Source: Gambelia wislizenii
Taxonomy: Eukaryota; Chordata; Lepidosauria; Squamata; Crotaphytidae
DNA length: 64,000 nucleotides
Assembly (NCBI GenBank): GCA_030847615.1
Contig: JAUMIR010000003.1
Coordinates: 192,705,149-192,769,148 of the forward strand
Reading direction: 5' to 3'
The notes beneath the pieces were generated by a model. The model did not search any database and was not told the origin of the DNA. It saw nothing but the letters and a program-made list of their open reading frames with translations. The first letter of the stretch is position 1; the number at the start of each line of letters is the position of its first letter. A program made the position numbers and the translations under genes. Below, piece by piece: positions 42,912-53,650 of this stretch.

Positions 42912-43004
42912 AATGTGAAGATGCCAGCTACAGATGCAGGTGAAATGTCAGAAAGAAACTATTCCAGAACACAGCCTCACAGCCTGGAAAAAAACCAAGG
43001 AAAA
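42912..43004 (+). mobile_element. Penelope-like terminal fragment, 93 bp, with 11-bp TSD
   Basis: Carries the terminal words GATGCCAGCTACAGATGCAG and CACAGCCTGGAAA. Flanked by TCTATGTGGAG at 42901-42911 and 43005-43015. An extremely short 3'-terminal insertion. Confidence 0.8.
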
Positions 43005-43195
43005 TCTATGTGGAGTATTTAATCGCCTCAAGTCTGGGAAACTGATTTTCATTTGGAAGTACATAAGTTTCCCTCTTCACTAGTTTTTACAAAGGATTTT
43101 TTAAAATAATTTTTTATTATACATCAAATAAAATAAGACTAAAAAACAAAAAAAAGTATTCATTCAAGAACTATTATCAGTACATTGCATTCTTA

Positions 43196-43526
43196 GGAGA
43201 TTTTCAGACAGGCAAAAATCGCCCCTTGCCGCGCGAGCAGCCTCCCGAAACTGCTGCGCGGCAAGGGTCTTTTTCGGATGACGCTGTGCCTCTAGCAAAG
43301 CCGTCCGTGTCACTTCCGTGAAGCTTGGGACGGCTCCGCGTCATATTTCAATCACGGGCAGCCTCCGTGCTTGAAATATGGCGCGGAGCCGTCCCAAGCT
43401 TCACGGAAGTGACACGGACGGCTTCGCTAGAGGCACAGCGTCGTCCGAAAAAGACCCTTGCCGCGCAGCAGTTTCGGGAGGCTGCTCGCGCGGCAAGGGG
43501 CGATTTTTGCCTGTCTGAAAATCTCC
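43196..43526. mobile_element. Second long foldback MITE, CpG-rich
   Basis: 331 bp of near-perfect inverted repeat. It starts GGAGATTTTCAGACAGGC and the right end is its reverse complement. Flanks are TTA (43193-43195) and CTA (43527-43529). The inner part of the arms, including CGTGTCACTTCCGTGAAGCT and ATATTTCAATCACGG, is shared with 24439-24790, while the outer part of the arms is unrelated. Each outer arm has its own hairpin (CCCTTGCCGCGCGAGCAG at 43223-43240 with CTGCTGCGCGGCAAGGG at 43251-43267). No coding capacity. Confidence 0.88.
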
Positions 43527-43529
43527 CTA

Positions 43530-44954
43530 GTGTCATTGTCATGACGGAGTGCCTTCTTCTGTCTTTTTATTTCTGTTTGATTTTATTACATTTTTGTTTC
43601 ATTTAAATGAACTAAATGAAACAAAGGGTTTTAAGGTACAACTATTGTGTATGACTTTGAATTAGTCCCGGGACCCTATAAGAGAGAACAAACTCTGCAG
43701 GTTAGCTCCAAGGGCAGGCTCCTTCACACCCCCTCAGGTTCCAGAATCCAAAGAGGACATTCCAGGACCCACCCCTTCACCACAAGGGGGTGCCAAGGTG
43801 TACACCAACTGACCTTTAGCCCCCCCCCACCACCATCGATACCTGCGAGATAGCCTATTTAAAAACACCACCCTGAGCCAATTGTTCCAATCCCCGCAGA
43901 TACAGTATGGGATAGGCAAAAAAACTTCTTTATAAAACAAAAGGGTAAAAAATGCCTACCTGGCCACAAAGCAACCAGTGAAACTCACACTGCACTGATG
44001 GTGGATCATGTGAAGATCTGAAGAAGAGCTGGAAGGGGGGCAGGCAAAGTTTAAATACCCAAGCCCTCCCCCTAGCAGCTCAGGCTGGTACTGCTTGCCC
44101 AGCCTCCAATACACCCTCTGGCCTCACTTCTTTGAGGTCATCAAAAGCCTCCCCCTCCAGCAACTTCATGCTGACATGCCTACATGAGAGCAGGAAATGA
44201 AATGATGGGGAGAGGAAAACATCACTTTCCTGGACATTGTTACTGGCTAGTTTTTGTTCAGTGCCTGCAAAGGCTTAAACATCATAGATGTGTATTCTAG
44301 AGATGGAAGAGGAAGTAGCCTGACAAACCTCTGAAGGAAATGCTATGTCTCCATTCTAATATTATTAGATACTTTTATCTGGGTTTTGGAATAACGAAGT
44401 TGAAGGGCAAGACAAAGAGAATTTCCCTTCTGTTTCTAAAGAAAGAAGGAACCATGCAAGGTTGTTAAAACTAAGTTCTAGCCATGTAAAACCAGTGTGA
44501 TCCTTGCTTTAGGAAGGAATGAAAGTTGAAATCCACAGAGGTATAGGTAAATTGGGAAGTACAATTAGAGCCATCAGGATTATTTTTCTTCATTTTCATT
44601 GTTTTGGGGTTCATGGGAAAACAGATGGGTTTCATATATTTTTAAAATTTAAGTTGATTCCTGCAGAAGTAAAACTTATGTGTGTATGTATAGCTATTTA
44701 CAACAGACACCAACCTGATAGCAAATATGTTTTCCACACTTTTCATATTTCCTTGGTTGTGCTGGTGGTTGTATCGTGGGGAGCAAGGTCTGAGTACATG
44801 TACTTAGCAATGCAAAATCAGCTATAAGGGAACCCAGGTTCTGGGGTCATAGGTAATTTGAACAGTTGTGGAATGTTCTTCCCCTCCTCCCCTTTCCTGT
44901 CATCTCCTCTTTCTCTTGGAATGGAATAATCTGATAGGAAAGAGGGTCCCATAT
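43530..44954. other. Unassigned sequence
   Basis: GC is higher at 43660-44180, with polycytosine near 43820-43830. That block could be an old repeat, but I recognise no domain. No exon supported. Confidence 0.45.
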
Positions 44955-44971
44955 GCATGTTTCTTATTTCT

Positions 44972-45160
44972 TTTTTTTTCCATAATACTTTTTATTGATA
45001 TTATTATCGATAACAACTTATCACCTTTATAAGACTTCCCCATCTGTCGAATCCCAATTTATATAATAACATAGTTCTCTTCCCCTTGCGTCTCCATAAA
45101 CTAAAATGTTTCCCATTATGCATTATACATATAACTCTACCAACAAGTAACATATTGGTA
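44972..45160 (-). mobile_element. Very short 5'-truncated L1-like insertion with 17-bp TSD
   Basis: A 189-bp insert flanked by GCATGTTTCTTATTTCT at 44955-44971 and 45161-45177. On the minus strand it ends in a poly-A tail (plus-strand T-run at 44972-44979) preceded by ATAATAATATCAATAAAAAG, with a polyadenylation-like AATAAA. The TSD length and A-tail indicate L1-type target-primed insertion. Only 3' UTR sequence is present. Confidence 0.75.
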
Positions 45161-45330
45161 GCATGTTTCTTATTTCTAAGGGTCTAATCCACATTTGAGG
45201 TGGTGGAAATGGGCAATCCAAGGCAGAGGTTACCTCTACCATGGGAAAATTAAACCCAGGATGTAGAAATCACTTTCCACACAAAGGGCAGCCTGGGTCA
45301 TCATCCTTGACAAAGTAATTCCCTTATTTG

Positions 45331-45550
45331 TTGCGGTGTGCTTTCAAGTTGTTTACAACTTATGGAGATCCTAAGGCAAACCTATCACAGGGTTTTCTTG
45401 GCAAGATTTGTTCAGAGGAGGTTTGCCTTTGCCTTCCTCTGAGGCTGAAGAGAGTGACTTGTCCAAGGTCACCCATTAGGTTTTCATGTCTGAGGGAGGA
45501 TTCAAACCCTGGTTTCCAGAGACGCAGTCTGACACTCAAACCATGCAGAC
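45331..45550 (-). mobile_element. tRNA-derived SINE (Sauria type)
   Basis: Minus orientation. The plus strand shows GGATTCAAACCCTGGTTTCC (complement of the B box) at 45499-45518, TGACTTGTCCAAGGTCACCC, and at the 3' side CTTTCAAGTTGTTTACAACT (the tail). An artefactual 86-codon frame crosses it. Confidence 0.85.
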
Positions 45551-47054
45551 CAATCCAAAGTTCCAAGACCATGAACCCCTTTTTGTAGATGAAATGCTAT
45601 AGAAAGCAGCTTGGAACTGGCTGGAGTAGGGTGGAAATTAACTTAATATCAGAGTAATGGGGCCTGTGTTAGGTTTTTACATGGAATTAATAAAGGGGTC
45701 TGCAAATATTTTAATAAGACTATATCAGTTCAGGTGATGTTTTTAGGTTTCAACTAGAGTTAACTGTTAGGCATGCTGAGCACCAACATATCTAGCAGTT
45801 ACTCCAGTAGGTAGCTAAAATGGAACTGGAAAATTTTTTAACAAATGATTTGCTTTTAAGCAAAAGCTGATGGGAGCAAGGAAGACAGAAAAGTTTGAAC
45901 TCCTGGGCTGAAAGAAATTGGCTTGCTCTGCTTATGTTTGTGTGTTGATTTTTCTTTTGTCGAGTTAGAAATAAGGCCAAATTGTCTTAAGGGATATTTA
46001 ATCTTTACTAAGGATAATGTGTAGTTAATTGTTTATCTTGGATTGTTTTTTAAGAAACTTTCTAATATTGATTGGTTTTTTTAAGTAGAAAATTTAACAA
46101 AAACAGATCCTTAAAAAACAAAAGGATCAGTGCCCTAATAAAAGTAGTCCTTCACGACACATGTTTCTAATATACACAGCACACAGGTTACCCATTCATG
46201 TAAATGAGAATCCTTGTCCATATATAGTATGCATATTGGACCACCTTCAAAGCTCTCTGACAGACTTTAGTCATGTACTATTTACATATTAAAGTAGGAC
46301 GTATCTTTTAAAAAAAAAACACATGGGCATATGCTGGAGAAATACAGCATTAGGGCCATGACTTTTTGTCATTAAATCCATTTTAAATCCCATTTAATTC
46401 TATGAGCGGTGCCTGCAAGAGATGGTGATACACTGCTAGCTCTGTACATAAATTTGGAGGTTCAGTATGCAAGGTGGTATAATTCCTCATCAGCTATCAC
46501 CTTCTCTAGAGGTGCTTTTTGGAATGATATAACAATAAATCATTTTCAGTATGATGAAGAAGCATTATCACTGCTTAATATCCACTCACTCAACCTTAAA
46601 GAACTATGCCTAGTACTGTCACTGTTAGAACTGTGTAACTACTGTGTAACAAAATTAGAACCTTTTCTCCCTCACATAAATCACGGCCAGCATTTGTTGG
46701 AAGGTTCACCATTCTTTTGGTGGGTTGGGTCCATTAAAGACACTTAGGATATTATGTTATCCCAACTTGTGTCTTGTGAACAAAAGTAACAAAGACATTT
46801 GACCCTTATTTTCAAGTGTTGCTCTGGTGTTACTTCAAACATGGGATTTGCTTGAAATTTTGTGGACATACCTTAAAATGAGGGTTTAGCATATCTTTGT
46901 AATAAATACAAGTGTTACAATGAAAGACCCTTGGAACACATTAATTTATCAATTATTGATACTGTATTTACTTTCTCCTAAATTCTTATTTACATCTCAA
47001 ATTGGCTACATCCATCCTGACAAATTAGAAATATCTTAAACTGAAAACATGTTC
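45551..47054. other. Unassigned sequence
   Basis: No repeat recognised. A 112-codon frame at 46409-46747 (plus) has an ordinary amino-acid mix but no domain I recognise, no supporting splice or upstream context, and lies in AT-rich DNA. Confidence 0.45.
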
Positions 47055-49070
47055 TGTGGAATGTTGTTGATGTTAACTGCCATCAAGTTGACTTATGGTG
47101 ACCCCATGAATGAGAAATCTCCAAGTTACCCTATCATCAACAGCCTTGCTCTGGTCTTGCAGATTCAGGGCCGTGGCTTCCTTGATTGAGTCTATCCATC
47201 TGGAACACAGTCTTCCTCATTTCTTACTGCCATCTACCTTACCAAGCATTATTGTCTTTTCCAGTGAGTCATGTCTTCTCATGATATGCCCAAAGTACAG
47301 CGGTCTCAGTTTAGTCATCTCAGCTTCTAGGGAAAATTCAGGCTTGATTTTCTCTAGGACCCATTTATTTGTCTTTTTAGCAATCCACAGTATCTGCAGA
47401 ATTCTTTTCCAGCACCACATTTCAAATTTGATTTTTCTTCCTATCAGCTTTTTTCACTGTCCAGCTTTCACAACGATATATAGCAATGGGGAAAAGATAG
47501 CATGGACAATTGTAACTTTAGTACGGTAGTCAGCAATATAGCTTTACACTTCAGGATCTTGTCTCATTCCTTCAGAGCTTCCCTTCCAAGTCCTATCTTC
47601 TTCTGATTTCTTAATTGCAATCTCTATTCTGATTAATGACTGAACCAAGGTAGGGAAAATCTTGAACTATTTAGAAGTCTTCATTCTCTACTTTAAAGTT
47701 ATGGAAACCATCTGTGGTCAAAAAAATTTTTCTTCATGTTCAACTCTAAACCTACCTTTGCACATTCTTCCTTGACTTTCTTCAGTACTCGTTCCAACTC
47801 ATTGCTATTTTCTGCAAGTAGTATGGTGTTATAACTGCATGTGTTAAATTATCAATGTTCCTTCCTCCAGTTTTCACACTTCCTTTTTCAGAGTCTAATC
47901 TTGCTTTACATATCTGTTCTGAATAAAAGTTAAATAGATAGAATGATAAAAATGCAGCCTGGCCTGTCCATCTTGCCAATTGGAAACCATTTTGTTTCTT
48001 TTATTTTATTCTAACAGTAGCCTCTTGTCCTGAGTACAGGTTACTCATCAGAACAATGAAATGTTGTGGTACATGCATTTCTTTAAGAGTTATCCATCAT
48101 TTTTCATGATCTATACAATCAAAGGCTTTGCTATAATCTATAAAGCACAAGCTGATTTTCTTTTGAAATTCTTTGATGTACTCCATTATCCAATGTATGT
48201 TTGCAATGTGGTCGCTAGTGCCTCTTCCTTTCCTGAACCTAGTTTGGACATATATGGTAAAAGTATATGGACTTTATCAGACGAGGCAAATATCACCAAA
48301 AAACCACATCATTAAGGATGCAACAATAGCACAAAGTGCAAAATTATCAGACATCGTCATTGTTCACCCATTCCCACTGTGTCACACTGGTGCGAATGAG
48401 GCATCACTTTTTATTGATGGCCTAAACTATCAATAAAAAGTGATGCCTCATTCACATCAGCACAACACAGTGGGACAATGACATCTGATAATTTCAGCCC
48501 TTAGTACTATCATCACATCCTAATTATGTAATTTTGCTGCATCTGATAAAGTCCTGTGTTGTAGAATTTTGAGCATCGCTTTGAATGGGAAATTAATGCA
48601 ATGGCCCCATGGTTACTGCAATCCTTGGTTTCACTTTTATTTGGGATTGGAATGTATATTGTGCATTTCTGAATTGTGGGCCATTGCTTTGTTTTCCATA
48701 TTTGTTGACAGATTTTAGTTAGAACTAGAAAATATTCTGTTTATGTTGCTTGAAGCAGCTCTATTGGTATGCCCTCTGTTCCTGGTGATTTATTTCTCCC
48801 AAGTACTCTGAGTGCAGCTTCCACTTCACTTTCTTAAACTGGAGGTTTGTCTTCATATGGTTTTAGTTCAAATGAATCTATCACCCTTTCTTCTTTCTTA
48901 TAGAGTTCTTCCATGTATTGTTTCCATTTTCTTTTTATTTCTACTTTGTCATGTGATGTGTTCCCCTGCTGATGATAGAGTATCCCCACTCTAGGTTTAA
49001 ATTTCCTTTTGACTTCTTGGCACTATCTTTTGTTTCATTTTTATTGTCTCATCATAGATTGTTTCATTCA
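47055..49070 (-). mobile_element. RTE/BovB-like LINE, RT to 3' end, split by a MITE
   Basis: The minus strand shows, in broken frames, LRVLGRNKSPGTEGIPIELL (about 48760-48820), then after the MITE GRGTSDHIANIHWIMEYIKEF and LCFIDYSKAFDCI (motif A, about 48115-48150), NLYSGQEATVR, FYSEQICKARLDSEKG with the YADD position destroyed (47782-47979), and the C-terminal MWCWKRILQILWIAKKTNKW plus HIMRRHDSLEKTIMLGKVDG (47217-47420). The 3' end at 47066-47110 reads, on the minus strand, CATGGGGTCACCATAAGTCA, the word shared with the SINE tails. Dead copy without its endonuclease. Confidence 0.85.
48269..48554. mobile_element. GGACTTTATCAGAC-family MITE, copy C, inside RTE
   Basis: The ends GGACTTTATCAGACG and CATCTGATAAAGTCC are clean inverted repeats, with TAT (48266-48268) and TGT (48555-48557) outside, a probable 3-bp duplication. 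The centre is a hairpin: GAGGCATCACTTTTTATTGA, a 9-12 bp loop, then TCAATAAAAAGTGATGCCTC (48397-48450). It interrupts the RTE RT between the regions before and after FRKGRGT. 286 bp, no coding capacity. Confidence 0.85.
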
Positions 49071-50640
49071 TGGTAAAAGATCTTCAAAAGGGGGTTTACC
49101 ATGCCTCCCTCTGCACAGTACTAACAATCATTAGCTATGATGCCACTGTCATTGTCTATGAGAGATCCTCTTCCATCTTGACCCTCCCTATGGCTGCTGC
49201 CCGTTAGCTGTTTGGAACACAAAAGTCTGGCTCTTCAGCAAAAGCCTGTCTGACATGGGAGACCCTGCCAGTAGCACTGCTGCCATCAGCATAGCCACTT
49301 GCCTCACAGGAGCACACAGTCCCATATCATGGAAAGGTAGTGCCATTGGTGGGTCTGTGAAAGTAAAGTTAATGTGGTACAAAGTGAAACCCATGAAATG
49401 ATGGGCAATCTATTCAAATGAACTATCCTTTCAGTAATTTGCTTTTAACCTAACTTGCAGTGGTGTTAGGCTCATATATGACACAGTGTGAAGATGAATT
49501 ATCATTGGTATTTATAAGGTATCATTATCATCCAGCTGTGATTGACTTGCATTGAAAGGGATTAATTGATAAGAAACTCTGCCCTGCTTTGTTCAAATAG
49601 CCCAAGAGATGATGGCTTTAATCAGTTAGCATGAACTAAACACATGAGGGAAGTACATCAGCCCTGCTTCCTCCATTCCCCCCCACTCACATAAGTATGT
49701 GAAAAGCAGGATCTAAAGCAGAAATCTTCCTCTTTGAAGCTCTCCATGCAGTTTTGAACTCTGGTTTTTTTTCAGGTTTCTGGCTCACATGAAGTGTCTA
49801 CACACACACACACACATTAGGCTCTCCATTTCAAACTCCTTTTTCACATGAGAAACACAGCCATGGATGGAATGCAGTTAGGATACCCTCCCCCTTCCAT
49901 ATTTAGTTAGCCCTTGGAAAGAATGGATATTATCAGCCCTGTGTCCTCTCTGGATCAGACCAACTGTATCATTTCAAAAGGATATCCTTGTGCAAAACAG
50001 AACAAAGATCATGCAGATGAAAACAAAAAGCTGCTGCAATGAGCAAAATGAGAGAGGCATCTCAATCCCCTGCACGTTTATTAGCCCACACTTTTAAATG
50101 GAATGCCTACTGTATCTGTGTATATGTGAGAGCAGCTTTGTTCAGGGGGTGGGGAATAGCTAGTTGGTTTTCTGGAACATTTCAGATCCAGGAAATGGAA
50201 AGGAAGACTCCTTTTTGAACTCAAAGAATCTTTCAGTTCAACATCAGTTTGGGTGAACTACTGTCACTAGAAATAAGGCTAATGTGAGTCATCATTCTTC
50301 TGTCTAAATATCCAAAGATTTTAATTAACAAAGGGTAATGAGACACTTCTGAGAGAAACTCTTACTCACTCCCAGTTTCTAGAGAAAATTACTAAATGTG
50401 TACCTTTGGGGTTGAGAATATAGATATTGAAACAACCTGTTGAATGAATAGTGGAAGTCCTTTTAAAAAGCATCGGTAGCATGATGGCACTAATTCATAT
50501 TTCTTTTGCATCTAATATTTTTTGGCCAAACTCCCCCCCCCCCAAAAAAAACAAATTGAGAAATGTTTTTCTTGAGTATTGGGAGCCCTGACAAGGTGAA
50601 TCCTGGATGAATGAGAATCTTCATAGTTTGTGACTTATTT
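49071..50640. other. Unassigned sequence
   Basis: (CA)8 at 49801-49816. A block at 49100-49400 (GGGAGACCCTGCCAGTAGCA) has the look of an old repeat, but I cannot name it. Otherwise AT-rich and featureless. Confidence 0.45.
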
Positions 50641-51045
50641 TGAGCAAAAATCATACATAGTGGTGAATGTACAATAATATATTTTTTTCTTTAAAAATAT
50701 GGTTGCCTGTTCAAAAAACCCTCCACAAAAGCCATATGTGAATTTTGTGCAGAATAGGTCTCCAACCACAAAATTTTCTGTGGGACACAGCATTTTTTTT
50801 TGCAGAGAAAATATTTCTTTTTGGAACTATTACTCTCTGTGAAGAAAATGCTGTTTTCTCTGTAAAAAAAAGTATAAATTTTCACAGAATGATTCCTGAC
50901 CTGTAAATACTCTTTGAAAACTGTGCTTCCAGCTGCATGAAAGTCTTCAAAAACTGTGCAATTTTTGAAGTATTTCTTGCAGCTGGAAGAAAATTACTTC
51001 TTGCTTTTTTTGAGAATGAAATTAGCAAAGAATTACATTCCTAAC
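50641..51045. repeat. Unnamed repeat with CAGAAAATGCTGTTTTCT words, copy 2
   Basis: GAAGAAAATGCTGTTTTCTC (50840) and similar words iterate between 50750 and 50880. The tail TCTTTGAAAACTGTGC then GCAGCTGGAAGAAAATTACT and CTTGCTTTTTTTGAGAATG (50908-51022) aligns with 41530-41620. Includes the palindromic pair TTCCAGCTGCATGAAAGT and ATTTCTTGCAGCTGGAAG. Confidence 0.65.
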
Positions 51046-51180
51046 AGAGAGCAAAAGCTTCACATCTTTTCAGGTCTTTTTCCAGGACTTGTACTGCTCT
51101 CAGAAGAAACCTTGGGGTAATTTACATACCAAAAAAAATCTGCAAAGAATTCTTCAAGATGCCTAATGGTCCACACAAAT

Positions 51181-52150
51181 TTTGGGTCAAAGTCGCTCTA
51201 TTCAGAAGGAGGGGGCCATAAATTGTGCAGTATCAGCTTTCACTATTTCTCCCAACTTTTCTTTAAAAAGAAGCAATCTATTCAGAAAAATGTGCACTAT
51301 ACAATGTGTGTACTCCAAATTCGCAAGCAGTCATGAAAACAATCAATGTGCAAAAGGGCAAAGCTCACAACAGCAAGAAGGAGGAGTTTGCCACACTGCC
51401 TGTGAGAGGGAAGGGGCATGGCTACCTCGCTGTGGGGTCTTTGGGCCTTTGCCCCCCCCCACTGTGCCATTGACTCTAGCCATAGAGGAGGGGGCTTTTA
51501 TTTCAAAGATTCACTCTCACTGCTTCCAACAGGGGGGGTGCTGTCAATAAGTTACTTCCTCATCATCCGGAGCTATTCCCTGTGATTGTTAGGTGTGCTG
51601 TGCTGCTCCTGATGCCTCTAGAGTCAGTATCCATGGCATGGGGGGGGGGGCAGCTGAGGCCCAACGACAATAGTGCTGTGCCACATCCAAGTCTGTTATT
51701 GGGCCTCAGCCACCCCACCCCCCCATCAGACACTGACCCTACAGGCCCAGGGAGCAGCATGGCAAGGGTGTGGAGGAGGTGACACAGCCTTCTGCACAGC
51801 TTGGGAAGGGTGCACAAAGTAAAGCACAGGACCTGACATGATCCTCCTCTGGCAGGGGTGCAGAGGAGGCAACACAACGTTCTGCATGGCTCAGGAAGGG
51901 CGCAGAAAGGAAAGTAGAGGCCTGACATGATCCTTCTCTGGCAGGGGCATGGGGAAGGTGACACAACACTCCATACAATCCAGCAGGGGCCTTAGGAGTG
52001 GTGTCGGTGTGTGAACTGCAAAAATGCAACTTTTTCACTACAATCACTTTCAAAGAAAATCATGGGAACAAATGGCCACTGATGCGAAAGGGAGGTAAGC
52101 CGATATTTTACGCACTTAATTCTCCCATGTAACTGACCCCCTTGTGTGTA
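51181..52150. mobile_element. Probable DNA element related to 27.4 kb, with internal tandem repeat
   Basis: Shares TATTCAGAAGGAGGGGGC and the following 300 bp with 27414-28035. It contains an inverted pair (GCAGCTGAGGCCCAACGACA at 51650 with TGTTATTGGGCCTCAGCCAC at 51692) and a 90-bp tandem array. Ends and TSD could not be placed. Open frames on both strands are Cys/Pro-rich products of the array and not convincing genes. Confidence 0.45.
51761..51990. repeat. Tandem repeat, 89-90-bp unit, about 2.6 copies
   Basis: Units begin at 51761 (GGCAAGGGTGTGGAGGAGGT), 51851 (GGCAGGGGTGCAGAGGAGGC) and 51940 (GGCAGGGGCATGGGGAAGGT), each continuing with GACACAACA-like sequence and, in full units, GACCTGACATGATCCTCCTCT. 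Confidence 0.85.
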
Positions 52151-53439
52151 TGAGCTTCACAACCACCTCTCTCATGGTGAATGGATTCCAAGGCATAAAC
52201 AAGCTTCTGAGCATTTCCTTTTCCATTCTACCTTTGATGGATGACTACAACTCACTTAACTCTTAAGTAAGAAGTTTTGTTCCTTGAAAAAAAAAAAACC
52301 CTTCTTCAAACATATCATTTTGTTTTCCACTGTTGGTTCTGTGCTTGGTGTTGCTGATTGGTTTGAGTGGGAGAGATTTCTTTTTGTAGCCATTAAAGAG
52401 CATCAGCAGCATTACTGTCATTTTACTATGACAGGCTTTCTTCTGTTCTTTGAAATTAGGAAATAATATGGGCAAAGCCTTTTGAGAGTCAACCTACAAA
52501 AATAATTTTTTTCTCCATGTCTGCTGTTCCCACTGGTTACTAGCCCACCAGAAAGCCTTTGTTATCTGTGTGTTGCCTTGTAGGAATTGCTCAGCTTAAA
52601 TGAATTATTATTTTGGCTTTATCTCCACAGGGCAAAAATCCTTCTAATGATCAATTTAATATCCCAAAGACTTGTCAGCAGTAGCTTAGAAGCCTGAACT
52701 TGTGAGATGCCAATTAGGTAGAACGTATTTCTAAGTTTCTAGTTTTGCTGGCATTAATTTGATGGTTATCACATTCAGGCTACAATATTAAAAGCATTTA
52801 CCTGGAAGTAAATCCCACTGCCTTTAGTGAGACTTCCATTTGGGTAGACATATATACGCTTACACTCTTCTTCTGTTCAACAGATAAAAGCTGATAGTCT
52901 CCCAGGAGAATCTTAATTCACTACTGATAACTGGACAATATCTTCTGTGACAACTGAGAATAGCAGTTGTGCAAGTGAGGGAATCAGGACATGTCATGTG
53001 GTACACATAGCTCTGTCCTCCAATAGAGGTCAGAAAACTCAAAAGCAACAGCCAGAGTTATGGTAGTATTTGCCACCTGGGACAGTTCCTCCATACTGCC
53101 TTATGGTAGGGCTAGCCCTGGTTAATGATCTTGAAACTGAGGAAGATTCTTTCAGGTCTCTGGCAAATATTGTCTGCATTGTAACTGAGATGTTAACCCC
53201 TTTTACCATTCATCCACAAGCAGAAATTTGAAAAACCAATTCAGATATTTATTTCAGCAGTGTGTTGAGGAGATGCTAATGCTGGCCTTGGGATATGTCT
53301 TCTACCAAATGCAAATGATGTCAGATGTGAGGTAAGAGCAAATGTCCATGCATTTTATTTTGCTTTCCATCATATTTCCACCAGGTTGGGTTTTTTTGTG
53401 GGGGGGGGAGTGGGAGGGTGAATGGGATGTGACTAGCAA
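52151..53439. other. Unassigned sequence
   Basis: Contains one degenerate AAGTAAATCCCACTGCCTTT...AGTGAGACTTCC palindromic word (52805-52840) of the squamate short-repeat type. A poly-A run at 52288-52299. No gene. Confidence 0.45.
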
Positions 53440-53650
53440 GCCAGTGTAGTGGTATGAGTACTGGATTAAGACCCTGGGAGACCAGGGTTTGAATCCCCCT
53501 CAGACATGGAAACCCACTGGGTGATCTTGGGCAAGTCAACCTCTCTCAGCCTCAGAGGTAAGCCATGGAAAACCCCTTTTGAACACACCTTGCCAAGAAA
53601 GTATCATAATAAATTTGCCTTAGGGTTGCCAAGTTGAAGGCAAACAACAG
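53440..53650 (+). mobile_element. tRNA-derived SINE (Sauria type)
   Basis: The A-box region TAGTGGTATGAGTACTGG and B box GGGTTTGAATCCC sit at tRNA spacing near the 5' end, then the SINE body TCTCTCAGCCTCAGAGGTAA and TGCCAAGAAAGTATCATAAT. The 3' tail GCCTTAGGGTTGCCAAGTTG and AAGGCAAACAACAG follows. Best preserved SINE of this family in the window. Confidence 0.9.

Noticed and set aside
43530..44180. Possible LTR retrotransposon or DIRS remnant
   Set aside because: Composition is unusual, but I could find no terminal repeats, protease, RT or integrase motifs.
46409..46747. 112-codon plus-strand frame as a host gene
   Set aside because: No domain, promoter, splice or repeat-protein similarity recognised; AT-rich surroundings give frames of this length by chance.
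51563..52053. Cys-rich minus-strand frames as a small secreted protein
   Set aside because: The Cys/Pro pattern repeats every 30 residues because the DNA is a 90-bp tandem array; no signal peptide or stable start.
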